A stretch of DNA of 64,000 nucleotides, taken from NCBI GenBank assembly GCA_027919835.1, contig JANVFP010000007.1, forward strand, positions 1,488,001 through 1,552,000, given 5' to 3'. Origin of the DNA: Lentinula raphanica. Taxonomy: Eukaryota > Basidiomycota > Agaricomycetes > Agaricales > Omphalotaceae. The position numbers and the translations under genes are program-made. A model generated the notes under the pieces. That model did not search any database and was not told the origin of the DNA. It was given only the letters and a program-made list of their open reading frames with translations. Positions 47,301 to 57,928 of this stretch are shown here, one piece after another (within the stretch, counting starts at the first letter, position 1; every line of letters starts with the position of its first letter).

Positions 47301-50300
47301 TTAGCTCGTAACATTTGACAGGTAGTCTGATATAGCGCTAACATACGATACAAATTCATCGTCGTCTTCACCCGCACCACCTTCATCATCTGATTGACCT
47401 CCATTCGATATGCGATCCAATTGATTTTCTCCGACGGTTGAAGAGCGCGGTGAACTAAGTGGCGCGGGAGCCGATGGTGGGGATTCATCCGATGTGTGCA
47501 TAGAAACTGACTTGCCAGGGTAAGGAGTGCCTGTGAATCCAGGCAGGGCGTACGTCAGCTGCATTCGAGCAAGCAGGAGCTTATGGACAGCTCTGCGTTG
47601 CTCAATGAACTGCATCACAGCTGGATACACGGGTGACGAGGATTCTGAGAGACGGTCGAGAACAGTGACGAAATGCTTTTCCTCGTCGACGATCGAAGTG
47701 TGCAGGCGGCGTAGTTCAATATTTAGCCGAGTGATTTCTTCCCAAGCGCAAGAAACACGCCGAACCTGCATCATGAGTTCACGTATCACCGGCTTAGCCC
47801 AGGGCTTTTCCAGAACACTGTACCGAGTGTCGGCGAGGAGGTCGAATTGATCCAGGAAGGAGTAGTGGGAAACTTTGGACCAGTCGACGGTTGGACGAGG
47901 AGGATCGAGGTTGAGTGCCGCAGCGTTGTATGTAGCTACAGCGTTGCAAATAGCTTTTGACCGTTTTTGAAGCGTGTGGGCGATCTGCGTTCGCATCTTG
48001 TAGCCTATGAAAATGCCAAAGATCGTTGAGTGCAAGATATTCGAAATGGTTGGGACATAACGTACCGGTTTGCGACAGATTCATTTTGTGCAGCTCCCAT
48101 AGCCGTTGTACCACCAATCGATGTAACTTCAACAATGCCTCTCGATACTTCTGCTCATCCATCCTCTTCACCGCCGCACGATACTCTGAATCTTGAGGTT
48201 CCCAGCGCCGCTGTATATCGAGTAGCGCTTCCATTTGCACTACTTGAAAAAGTAAATCTTTGTGTTGTTCCTTCAAGTACTGGCGTTTTGTTTCGATTTT
48301 TCATGTTTGCGAGAGTTCGGTGTTGTAGGATGAGGGATCATTCAGGAATGCGTAGTCCGACGGGGTTTTGGTGTGAAGACCAAAGAGACCAATGTCGAGA
48401 GACTTCCTGAAGCCATAACGTGCATGAGATCAAGCTGTAAGAAAGAAGTGATGATACTCACTTGACGCCTTGTAATTGCTGAAGGAGACTCACGTACTCC
48501 ATTGTGCGAAGATCATGCGGGTCCTCAGTCTCCAGGGTGTCGAAATGTTGCTTTTGCTCGGCCCAGTACGTTTCGATGTCGTCCTCAGTGAGCTCAAGCT
48601 TCTGGAGCTCAGCAAACAATCGGCTCGCGTCCTCATTGATTATCTTGAGTGCTTGAACGTAGTTATTGTGCAGGAACGTGGCAAGCGACTGATACTTCTC
48701 ACGATCCCATTGTTGGAAAAAGAGATCGATGAATTGTCGACGCCGGTAGGGTGACATGTAACGAGTGACGGATGCAAGCTGATTAGACAGGGAGAATATT
48801 TGTTCAAGTGTTTCAAGGTCTTCGAGGCCCATTCCAACAATGTTGTTAGGGTGATTGGCTTGTTGACATGCAGCATTATGCGAGTACCCATGGAATGCGT
48901 TGACGCAGGTACGGCACTCCTTGGCGTTGAACTCCGGTCCCAGGGAGCTACGGTCGATGGTGCCGGCGAAGCTGCATCCTATATCGTAACCAAGCAGCCA
49001 ATGTCCGTCAAATACTTCCAGTGCCTTGGCAACAATAGCAAGTGGATATTTGGCGCTGTGAGATGAGCGAGTCAGAGAGAGTGCAAGCGAGAATGAATCA
49101 ATTTCCATACAGTTCGCCGCTACGAATCATATCACAGATCCATAGAATGAAACCATGCCGACATGCACTCGCAAATATACCTGACTCTTCAAAGCCATCC
49201 CACATCCTTTTTTTCGATTCTGCCGAGCTCGCCTTCCAGTTATCGGTGCAGTGAGAAAAACGACTATTGGGTGTAGAACCGTCAGTGGGATCTCCAGCAT
49301 CTTCGTCGACCCACTCATCATCTTCCTGGTGTTCTTCGGCTGTAGATAAGTGAGCCCTGGGGCCCGAAGCTTTGGTCTTGACTTTATCACGAAACTGATC
49401 GACATATTCGGAGCTAAGATAAAAATCACTGCCACGAAATTCCCGTGTGTTGGCTGCCTGACGGTTACCGACGGACTTGAGCCGTTTGAGTGAGTTATTT
49501 CCATCAATGACAAACATCCGCTCAAAAATGAGCGAAGGTTCGTCTTTGAGCTAACCACGAAGGTCAGCATTTTATCACAACATTGAAGCAGAGCTTACCT
49601 TATAATTACATGGAGGACAGCTATGCAAAACGCGGTAGTCTGGCGTATTGTGCCCCAATTCTTCCGCAATCCGAGCATCGACCTTTCGCCTAAGGGTAAG
49701 ATATATATCAAATGCATCTGAGAGATGTGTGCGATACGTCCGGCGATATGGAACCTGATTACGGTGTCAGAAATCAGAAGGGATTGATGATTGAAAGTTG
49801 ACACTTACTCCAAGGGTGTGACAGATAGTCTTGGCAAAAGCTTCGACACTGAACGATGGTTTGAACAATCGCAATGAATAGAATAACTCTAATGTACGTA
49901 GGGCGATTGCAACTGATGGATTCACAGGCGTTGTTCCGAGGTACCCCGCCTGGACAAGAGCAACAGCAACAGGGGTCTCGCTATCCCAAGGGATGATTGC
50001 TACACGCGCCAGAGTATGTATATCGATTACGTTGATATCGAAGTCCCAACCGTCGACAGTGGGAGAGGCAGTGGGATCCTTAAAAGTGACGACGTTGGGT
50101 GGGTCTTGATACTTCCATTGAATATACATGTCGGTCATGGGTTCGAGGTGTGGCTGCCAATTCGCGGCGTTTTGTCTGAGACGTTGCGCCCATGTTCGTC
50201 CATCGACTCGTTTGCAAAAACCTGAATATCTTGAAGCAAAGGGACAACAGTCAGTCCAGAGGCGTGTCGAACTGCATCCGAAGACTTACTGGCTGAAATG

Positions 50301-50674
50301 CATGACATTCGCAATGTCTATTATTATACCTGCACTGTCGGCACTTCCGTTATCGTCCCGTTCTTCAGCCTCCGGCATTCCATAATTGATATCATCCATG
50401 TCATGCTCGAAAGAAGGTGTCGCATCCGTTGATCCAGCGAGTGACTGAAGAGCTTGTTGCGAGCTATGGCCGAGACCTGTGAAATTGTGAGGGAGTGCAA
50501 GATGTGATACACCTCTGAAGACGTACTGTCCATTGCCTGTTGGAAGGTCTCCTTGACCTTGCGGCGATTTTCCTCAAACTTCTTAACTCCAACTCTAATC
50601 CTTTGCGTAGCGCCGCCCCTTCGACCACCACCGATTGTCATTTGTACCGAATTCAATCGACTTGCTTTAGGCAT
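47301..50674 (-). CDS. KDZ (Kyakuja-Dileera-Zisupton) transposase
   Basis: Starts at ATG 50674 (MPKASRLNSVQMTIGGG) near the right inverted repeat and ends at TAA 47301-47303. Several introns divide it. The N-terminal region includes HSCPPCNYKLKDEP, a Cys-containing segment typical of these proteins. The core has FVIDGNNSLKR, CTDNWKASSAESKKRMWDGF, ETGI-like FEESGIFASACRHGFIL, then YPLAIVAKALEVF, LGYDIGCSFAGTI, CVNAFHGYSHNAACQQ and GLEDLETLEQIFS, all hallmarks of the KDZ transposase RNase H-like domain. The C-terminal part is helical (KMRTQIAHTLQKRSKAICNAV) and ends in an acidic tail. No stop or frameshift was noticed in the core, so it may be functional. It should cut and paste the element by its long inverted repeats. 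Confidence 0.88.
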
Positions 50675-50737
50675 TGTGCATTGTATATGAGGATGAGAAA
50701 GAGGTAGTGTGTGGATCCGCGCAGAAACTGTAGCGCT

Positions 50738-52171
50738 GAGATGTTTTTCTAAGTGGTTTTGAACTCCGAAAGTTTTAAGCGCCAGCAGGATAAAGGCGGG
50801 AGGGCGGGAAACAAGCAGTGATGAGAATTTCTCACAGTCGAGGTCATGAGAATTGGGCGGGATGCAAACGAATGCTTTGACTGCGGCAAGACTCCGGCTG
50901 ATAGTATTACGAACCATTACCTACTACAAATGATGGGTCTATGGAGGCCTCTGGACCCCTTCTATATCTGAAATATCTGACAATATTCAAGTATTTATTG
51001 CCACATAGTGAGAATCAGCACATTTGACTTCATCAGGAAAAATGTACTGAGTTCTCAGCCACTAAAAGCTGCTTTCAGGCCCCCTAGAGCCTTTCAAGGC
51101 TTTGGAGCCCCCAAAGCATGCAAAGATACCCCCCAAATCCTAGGCACTCTCAGCCACTTGAAAGGTCTGGGGTATTCTTTGAGGTGCTTTGAGGGTCTTT
51201 GGGTGTCTTTGAGGATCTTTGAATGTCTTTGAGTGTCTTTGAGTGTCTTTGAGTGTCTTTGAGGATCTTTGAGTGTCTTTGAGGTGCTTTGAGATGCTTT
51301 CAAAGGCAAAAAATATGAATAAAAATCAATTGATTCCTCTTATTTCTATTTTACATTACATTCTATTTCATATTCTTGTATTATGTAATTTCTAATTATA
51401 TTATATTACATAAGACTTATATAATTACAAGAATTTGTAATGTACTAGTTAATTATCAAATTATATAGAGAATTTAATCTACAAATCTCATCTCTAAAGT
51501 CCTTCATTGAGATATGATAACATATACAACATGTAGATATGTAGTTAATATAGCTATATATAAGTTTGGACCATGTGACAAACTTTTTGATTGTACATGG
51601 TTCACGGTGGCAGCCCAAATATATCATTGAAACAAGATCTTGTCAAAGTTGTCAATGGTAGTTTTTGATGCATGTATCTTCTAGATTAAGCAAGTTCTGC
51701 AATGCACTTATGTAATTTCCTATTTGGGTGATGTTTTCTTTATTTAATTTGATCTTAAAAGTTGCTAAAAAGCTCTGCAAAGACCCTCAAAGATCCTCAA
51801 AGATCCTCAAAGATCCTCAAAGACCCTCAAAGACCCTCAAAGATCCTCAAAGCACTTCAAAGCACTACAAAGCAGTTTAGTGACCTGGGTTACCTGGGCA
51901 ATCTAAGCCATTGAGGCACTTTCAGAGTCTCTAGGAATTAGCCATTTCTTGAGGTGCTCTCAGATTAAAGTATATCCCTTTGAGGTTGCCTAAGAAATGC
52001 CCATTTTCCTCAGTGCTTTCTAGCTCTCCTAAGCATGTAGGCCCTCTAGAGAGCCTCAAAGATACTTATAGTTGCCTAGGCCTAGAGTATTTTTCCTGAT
52101 GTTGTACAAGGATGCCATACACCACCGTGCTTGGCATCATTATATAAGTCAATTGATGTGAGGTTGAGGTG
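50738..52171. repeat. Right terminal inverted repeat of KDZ element, split
   Basis: Inner part 50738-51030 and outer part 52102-52171 together mirror the left arm. They are separated by the insertion at 51031-52101. The base pair TT appears on both sides of the insertion, but once in the intact left arm. Confidence 0.9.
51031..52101. mobile_element. Non-autonomous foldback element with 10-bp repeat arrays
   Basis: 1,071 bp starting CATCAGGAAAAATGTACT and ending with the inverted form (AGTATTTTTCCTGATG). It encodes nothing. Inside lie two arrays of a 10-bp unit in opposite orientation: CTTTGAGTGT-type repeats at about 51176-51300, and TCAAAGATCC-type repeats at about 51786-51865. They flank an AT-rich core (about 51310-51770). 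A TT target duplication fits the interrupted right arm of the KDZ element. Transposase source unknown. Confidence 0.8.
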
Positions 52172-52561
52172 TCATGGGCTATGTCCGTGGAGGCTTATGT
52201 CCCAATTCGGACATAAGCCAATGCACATGACTTTTCCCATGACTAACCCATCCTAAGGTCGCATGGCCTGCATAGAGCAGACTTGAGGCTGGTGTAGAAC
52301 CTAGAAAATTAGAGCTTGAACAAATTTTACTAGTTTCATCATCTTACTGTCTGATTTTGAGCTTCATGGGCTATGTCCGTGGAGGCTTATGTCCCAATTT
52401 GGACATAAGCCAATGCACATGACTTTTCCCATGACTAACCCATCCTAAGGTCGCACGGCCTGCATAGAGCAGTTTTCATTCACTTGAGGCTGGTGTAGAA
52501 CCTAGAAAATTAGAGCTTGAACAAATTTTAGTTTCATCATCTTACTGTCTAATTTTGAGCT
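52172..52561. repeat. Tandem about 195-bp repeat with hairpin
   Basis: Two copies (about 52172-52363 and 52364-52561) of a unit starting CATGGGCTATGTCCGTGG, about 93 percent alike by eye; the second has a small insertion. Each copy holds a perfect 11-bp inverted repeat, GGCTTATGTCC with GGACATAAGCC around a 6-nt loop. The array abuts the outer end of the KDZ right repeat. Confidence 0.8.
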
Positions 52562-53327
52562 TCTACTATCAAATTTTGTCATGTCATGAAGAATAAGACT
52601 CGAAAAACTGGATTGAACACCAAGGGAAGAAAGCCCGAGGCCGAGTCAGCCGATTACTTGCAAAATCAATCTTATCTATCTTATCACTGACATCTTATCA
52701 GAAATCAGTAGATTGCTGGTCTTCAGCATGACAGCTCAGCGCGCTCAGGAAGAAACTCTCACGACATCTTGAAAATCATTGGTTGGGGCTTATGTCAAAT
52801 GGGGCAGTTGCCCAAAAAGAGATAAGCCTCGCGCGATGTTGATATACCTAAAACGGTCTTGATTTCGGATAAGCCAAACCTCAAAATTTTGAGAATTTGA
52901 GTGGATTCTACTTCAAGAAAAGAGATCCAGAAGGTGAGACTTGATTACAATAATCCCCTCCCTTCTTTCTTTTTTTTTTCTCTTTTTCTCACTTGAAAAA
53001 ACTTGAAAAAAATGAATTCTCCACAGACATAAACCATAAGCCATTTTTTTCGCTCAATTTGGTAAATGTCACAAAACTTATTTCTATTGTCCTCCATTGT
53101 GACTGTACTCCTCCATTGTTGTTGTCACTTCTGTCACAATAACTTTGCTCTTCTCCCCCCTCTCTATTCGTCGCTGTCACATTCTTTGTGTTGGCCATTG
53201 TTCTCCCTTCATTTCTCTCATTGTTCTGGTGTGACTCTTGTCCTGCTGCAATTTGTTGCACTCATCACATCTCCTCTACATATGCTCTACCTGTCTTCTC
53301 TCTCTTCACCCAATATCCCTCTTCTGT
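52562..53327. other. Non-coding, low-complexity region
   Basis: No gene is supported. A related motif GGGCTTATGTC recurs near 52786 with AGATAAGCC downstream. A pyrimidine-rich stretch runs from about 52960 to 53330. Confidence 0.5.
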
Positions 53328-53600
53328 CACTGCATGCATGACCAAATAAGTGGCCCCAAAGTATGCTGAACTTATTTTAAATTCTCGAATAATGGGAAAA
53401 TCTTAAGTTGCCCCACATGGTAAAACATATCTTAAACATATTCTGAAAAATGACCATATATGTAAAATTATGGTCAACTTCTGGTAAAAAATCTAATTAA
53501 GTTCACCATATATGGCATTACTTAGTATCTTCTCGTTATTCGAGAATTTAAAATAATTTCATCATAATGTTGGGCCACTTATTTGGTCATGCATGCAGTG
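53328..53600. mobile_element. Foldback MITE
   Basis: About 273 bp with ends CACTGCATGCATGACCAAAT and its complement. The arms pair over about 75 bp, including TTTAAATTCTCGAATAA on both sides, with a short unpaired centre. TGT stands on both outer sides and may be a 3-bp target duplication. No coding capacity. Confidence 0.8.
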
Positions 53601-53876
53601 TGTTGTCCTCATCTCACACTCTCTACTACGGTGACTTTCAACAAACTGATATTCCTTATATTTTAATTTTTAATACTGACTCTTCACTGTTGTTCCTCCA
53701 GTATTCTATTCGTCGTCCATTCTGTCTATACATGCTGCCTTCCTCTGTGCATCTTCTTCATCGCTGAAGCCCGGCCTTTTCCTCAATGTAAGCGTTTGTC
53801 CTACATTCGTGAGCTTCAGCTGATTCTTCGCTTCCACCTTCAGCCATGCTTATACTTTGCCATATTGGATTAGCAA

Positions 53877-54544
53877 TGCCGTCGTGTCCCGAAGGAGTTA
53901 GCACAGAAGGGTGACACGAGCACAAGCACAAGCACAACCCTATACAGGGTAAGGGTGAGGTTGATCTCAGCAGCAGTGAGGGCACGAAGGGCCAATCACT
54001 AGGGCTTCAGAAGGAAAAGACAAGCTAGTTCCCAATGACCAAGTTAGTAGTATTGAGTGTGAGTAGGATACAAATATGAACCTAGTTCCCAATGACCAAG
54101 AGGTCGAGATAGGGAACCAGGAGTCTAGCTACAGTGGTATTTATACTGAGTGAAACAATAAGTACCCAAAGCAGTAGAGATGAACAGCGTGAGTGAAGAA
54201 GATTGGAAAATACAATAACGCGAGAATGTAAAAGGTGTAGTGCGAGAATGTGAAAGGTAAAGAGCGAATGAGAATGGTTGGAAAGATAAGGAGTAGTGAC
54301 AGCGCGAGAGACAGATATGAAGAACAATAACACAAGGACCATAGTGCGAGAATGGAAGGAAGAATGGTGACAGAACGCGAGAGGAGAATGATAAAGCATG
54401 AGAAGGGGATTGATAATGAAGCAGGAGGTGTGATTACCAATTGTAATGAGTCATGAAGAACGATCAGGTGGTAGCAAGGACATATGATGCAAAAAGGAGT
54501 GCATGTGATAAGGAAAAATGACACACATGTCAGATGTCACGACA
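53877..54544 (-). repeat. 3' LTR of minus-strand Gypsy element
   Basis: On the minus strand it begins TGTCGTGACATCTG just after the polypurine tract. A TATAAATA box on the minus strand lies at 54138-54145, followed downstream by a 19-bp direct repeat (CTAGTTCCCAATGACCAAG on plus, at 54025-54043 and 54082-54100). The part upstream of the TATA box has repeated GCGAGAATG-like motifs on the plus strand. The far end near 53877 is a guess from a TG/CA rule and partial inverted ends. Confidence 0.6.
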
Positions 54545-54558
54545 TTACCCCCCTCCTA
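54545..54558 (-). other. Polypurine tract
   Basis: Minus strand GTAGGAGGGGGGTAA directly precedes the LTR; it is the expected primer site for plus-strand DNA synthesis. Confidence 0.75.
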
Positions 54559-57500
54559 CAGTCGATGTCCCAGTGACTACCTCTGTAAGATTTTCATAGG
54601 GTTGCCATGGAAGTGAGTTGAAGATGGAGGCTGCAATTTTCCGTGGTGCGTTTGGGTGAATCTTGTAAAAATCTTCAATTTCTTCATCTGCCGAGCCCCG
54701 TATGTTCTCCTCGTTTATCCATTTGTCATGACCTTCATCATATCCTTTCCATCGGACCAGGAATTGAAGCTTCTTCCATCGACCGTAGAAGCGACTGTCA
54801 AGAACCTTCTCTACTTCATAAAACTCTTCTCCTTCTATAATTTCTGGTTCCGGTGGTGGTGGTAGTGTCCCATTCACATCATTGCCCTTCCAGGGTGACA
54901 GCCGGTTCACATGTATGTTATCATGGATTTTCATCCATGACGGAAGATTGAGTCGGTATGTTAGTGGACCTGTCTTTTCTACCACCTCGAATGGTCCAAG
55001 CCGTCTGCTTCCAAGCTTCTGGTTCTTTTGTCGTATCTTTAATTTGTTGAGGGAGAGCCAGACTGGTTGGCCTATATCAAATGTCGGTGCTTCCCCTCGC
55101 ACTTCTTCTCTGATCCGCTCTTTGCTCATACGTAAAGCCGCTTCGGCATCCTCTCTTGCATATTTCAGCAATTCCAATCGTTTATCAATTGATGGGAATT
55201 TGTTCCAGATTCCGATTGGAATGTTGAATTCGGGTGTATAGCCATAGAGTGTTTCGAAAGGGGAATGTGAATGAGCGGAGTGGATTCGAGAATTAATGAC
55301 AAATTCAGCAGTAGGGAGGAGATTGTCCCAATCATCTTGTCGTCGACTTACGTACATTTGGATGTATCGCTCTATCTCCTGATTTGCACGTTCTGTTTGA
55401 CCGTTAGTTTCTGGGTGATAGGCTGTTGTGAGGGCGGATTCAATTCCCAGACGTTTCAATAATTGTCGCATCACATCTGCCGCAAACTGCGGTCCACGAT
55501 CTGATACGAACCATCTGGGAATTCCATGAAGGCGGAAGATCTCTTGGTAAAAGAAATCTGCTACACCTTCTGCAGTTATCTCCGTAGTTGTGGGGAAACA
55601 ATGGATCATTTTGGTATAGTGGTCGACGAATGTGATTATGGCATTGTGGCCTGCTTGCGTCATTGGTAACTCACCAATAAGGTCAACACCAATGTCCTCC
55701 CAGGGACCAGCTGGAACAGGTAGAGGTTGGAGCGGTGCTGCATGGGAAGGATTTAGTCATTTCTGCTGACAAACATCACATCCTTCAACATATTTGTCAA
55801 CAAAGGTATGGATACCTGGCCACCAGTACTGTCTGCTGACTAACTCCAATGTTCCATGCATTCCTGGGTGTCCTGCTGTTCGTGAGTCATGGCATTGCTC
55901 CAGTACTGCCTTACGCAGTTCTTGGTTAGGTGGAACATATATCCTTCCTCGGTAGAATACTAGACCCTCCTCTTCTCGCCAATCAGTCAATCCGTGAGTA
56001 AGGCTCTGTGGTCCATTGAGCTTGTTGAGTGCCTCAATTACCTCTGATTCTCGGGTGCTGTTCTGTCGTATACTTTCTAGCAATGGATTGTCAAGTAATA
56101 CTGCAGTTGATGCCTTGATGAAATGCTCGGGTTTAAGTACGACTTGTTCTTTGTTGTCCTCGGAATCATGCACCTGGTGTTGTGCCATGCGAGATAAAGC
56201 ATCCGCTTGTGTGTGAATCCTTCCCACACGATGTGTTAGATGGAAATTAAATTGTGATAACCAGAGAGCCCATCGTGCCTGCCTTCTGCTCAAGTCCTGT
56301 GCCGTTCGCCAGAATTCTAGATTCTGATGGTCTGTAATGATTTCAAATGGTTCGGGTAATCCTTCCAGAAAGTGCCTCCAATCTTTGAGCGCTTCTATGA
56401 TAGCAAGCATTTCACGATCATAGATTTCATAATTACACTCTGCTGGCCCCATAGATGCTGACCGAAATGCCACGGGATGCCAAAGGCCATCTTCTTGGAG
56501 TTGTGATAGGGTTCCGCCAGTGGCAAAACCGGATGCATCGACTTCAATCCGTGTAGGTCTGGTGTGGTTCCATAGCACTAAAATGGGTGCAGTGGTGAAG
56601 GCTGTCTTCAGGCTGTCAAATGCTTCCTGCTGTAAAGTGCCCCAGTCCCATTGGATATCTTTTCGTGTTAAGTCGTTAAGGGGTCTTGCCCTTTTCGCAA
56701 ATCCTTCAATAAACCGCCGATAGAAGTTAGCGAAGCCCAGAAATCCTCGAAGATCACGTAGTGATTTTGGTGTAGGCCATTCTTTTACGGCTTTAACTTT
56801 AACTGGATCCATCTGAACCTGTCCTTCGCTAATGACCAGCCCCAGGTATTCGATTGATGACTTTTCAAACTCGCATTTCTCAGGACGCAGATAGAGGTCA
56901 TGCTTGGCAAGTCGATCGAGGACCTCATGAACTAGTTTTCTGTGCTCCTCCAGTGTTTCAGTAAAGATCAGGATGTCATCCAGATATACAGCAACCTTTC
57001 CAGATGCAATGAGGTCCGCAAAGATGGAATTCATGAGGGCCTGAAATGTGGCAGGAGAATTGGTGAGACCGAAGAACATAACCAGGGGTTCGAATAGACC
57101 CCGGTTAGTAGCAAATGCTCCCTTCCATTCATGACCTTGTTTGATCCGCACATTGTTATATCCCCATCGAACATCAAACTTGGTAAAGATCTTGGAATTT
57201 TGAAGTCGGCTGATGATATCTGCAACAAGAGGAAGGGGATAACGATTCTTGATGGTGTAGTCATTCAGTCGTCGATAATCCTGTACGAACCGGAGTTTAC
57301 CATCCTTCTTTTTCACAAAGAAGACTGGTGATGCAATTGGGGATTTACTATACATACAGCCTTCTAGTAGAAGGCTGTATGTAACCTTTACAAAGATTCT
57401 CTTTCAAGAATCTGTCAAGCTCTTCTTGTTCGTTAAGTGACATGGGGTAGATCTTGGTTCGCATTGTTTCAGGGGCATCAGGTTTGAGATCAATAGCATG

Positions 57501-57928
57501 ATCCCAGGGTTTGTGATCAGGAAGACGTTCTGATTCCTTTTCAGAGAAAACCTTTGAATGTCGGTGATATTCCAAAGGGACAATTTCTTCAAATGATTGC
57601 TTTGGTTTTTCTCAATAAGCTGCCTCTGCCAATTGTTGGGAATAGGTGTATCCAGCTGCACACCAAAGTTCTTCTGTAGCATGGTCTAGAACTCCAGACC
57701 GACACAAGGCTCTTCTTTGTTTCCGGTTTCTGAGTAAGCGGTAGAGGGGTGGGGCATCATCTCGCAAGTCCTCCATTTCATCAGCAGTTGGTGTCGGCAA
57801 TGGAACATGTTCTGGATTGATTTCTAGTAGATCTAAAGTGGTTCCCCCTACGTTAGCCATTTGGGGTTCTGGTACTTCCTCAATGACCATGGGGTGGGCT
57901 GATTTTGATTGTACTAAAATACGGCCCT
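54545..57928 (-). pseudogene. Gypsy pol (RT-RNase H-integrase-chromodomain), broken
   Basis: The RT core has YLDDILIF, and RNase H follows with a DASGFATGG-type start. The HHCC motif precedes an integrase with the DDE pattern ([30 protein letters not shown]). The end carries a chromodomain ([32 protein letters not shown]). Three lesions were read: TGA at 57612-57614 in the linker; a 22-bp palindromic insertion around 57347-57368 that adds a stop and shifts the frame within RT; and TGA at 55757-55759 between the zinc-binding motif and the integrase. Otherwise the frame is long and clean, so inactivation is recent. Confidence 0.85.

Larger units (their letters stand above)
40284..52171. mobile_element. 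KDZ-class DNA transposon with TET/JBP gene
   Basis: About 11.9 kb bounded by long terminal inverted repeats starting CACCTCAACCTCAC on the left and ending with its complement on the right. It holds a KDZ transposase (minus), a TET/JBP dioxygenase (plus) and three further genes. The arms differ at only about two positions over about 361 bp by eye, which points to recent activity. No matching target-site duplication could be read: the left flank is CTGACATAAT and the right flank TCATGGGCT. Subtracting the foldback insertion in the right arm leaves an element of about 10.8 kb. KDZ (Kyakuja-Dileera-Zisupton) elements linked to TET/JBP genes are known in basidiomycetes. Confidence 0.9.
53877..57928 (-). 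mobile_element. Older Gypsy chromovirus, minus strand, interrupted
   Basis: Contains, in minus-strand order, the end of the protease-RT linker, RT, RNase H, zinc-binding HHCC, integrase, chromodomain, polypurine tract and 3' LTR. Its 5' part (LTR, gag, protease) is not here. The copy is cut at 57,928/57,929 by the start of the plus-strand LTR, so the remainder should lie beyond the window end. Confidence 0.85.

Noticed and set aside
51176..51300. Regular short repeats resembling a CRISPR array
   Set aside because: Units are contiguous 10-mers without spacers, inside a eukaryotic transposable element.
40274..52180. Target-site duplication for the KDZ element
   Set aside because: Left flank CTGACATAAT and right flank TCATGGGCT do not match; the right flank may itself be an insertion.
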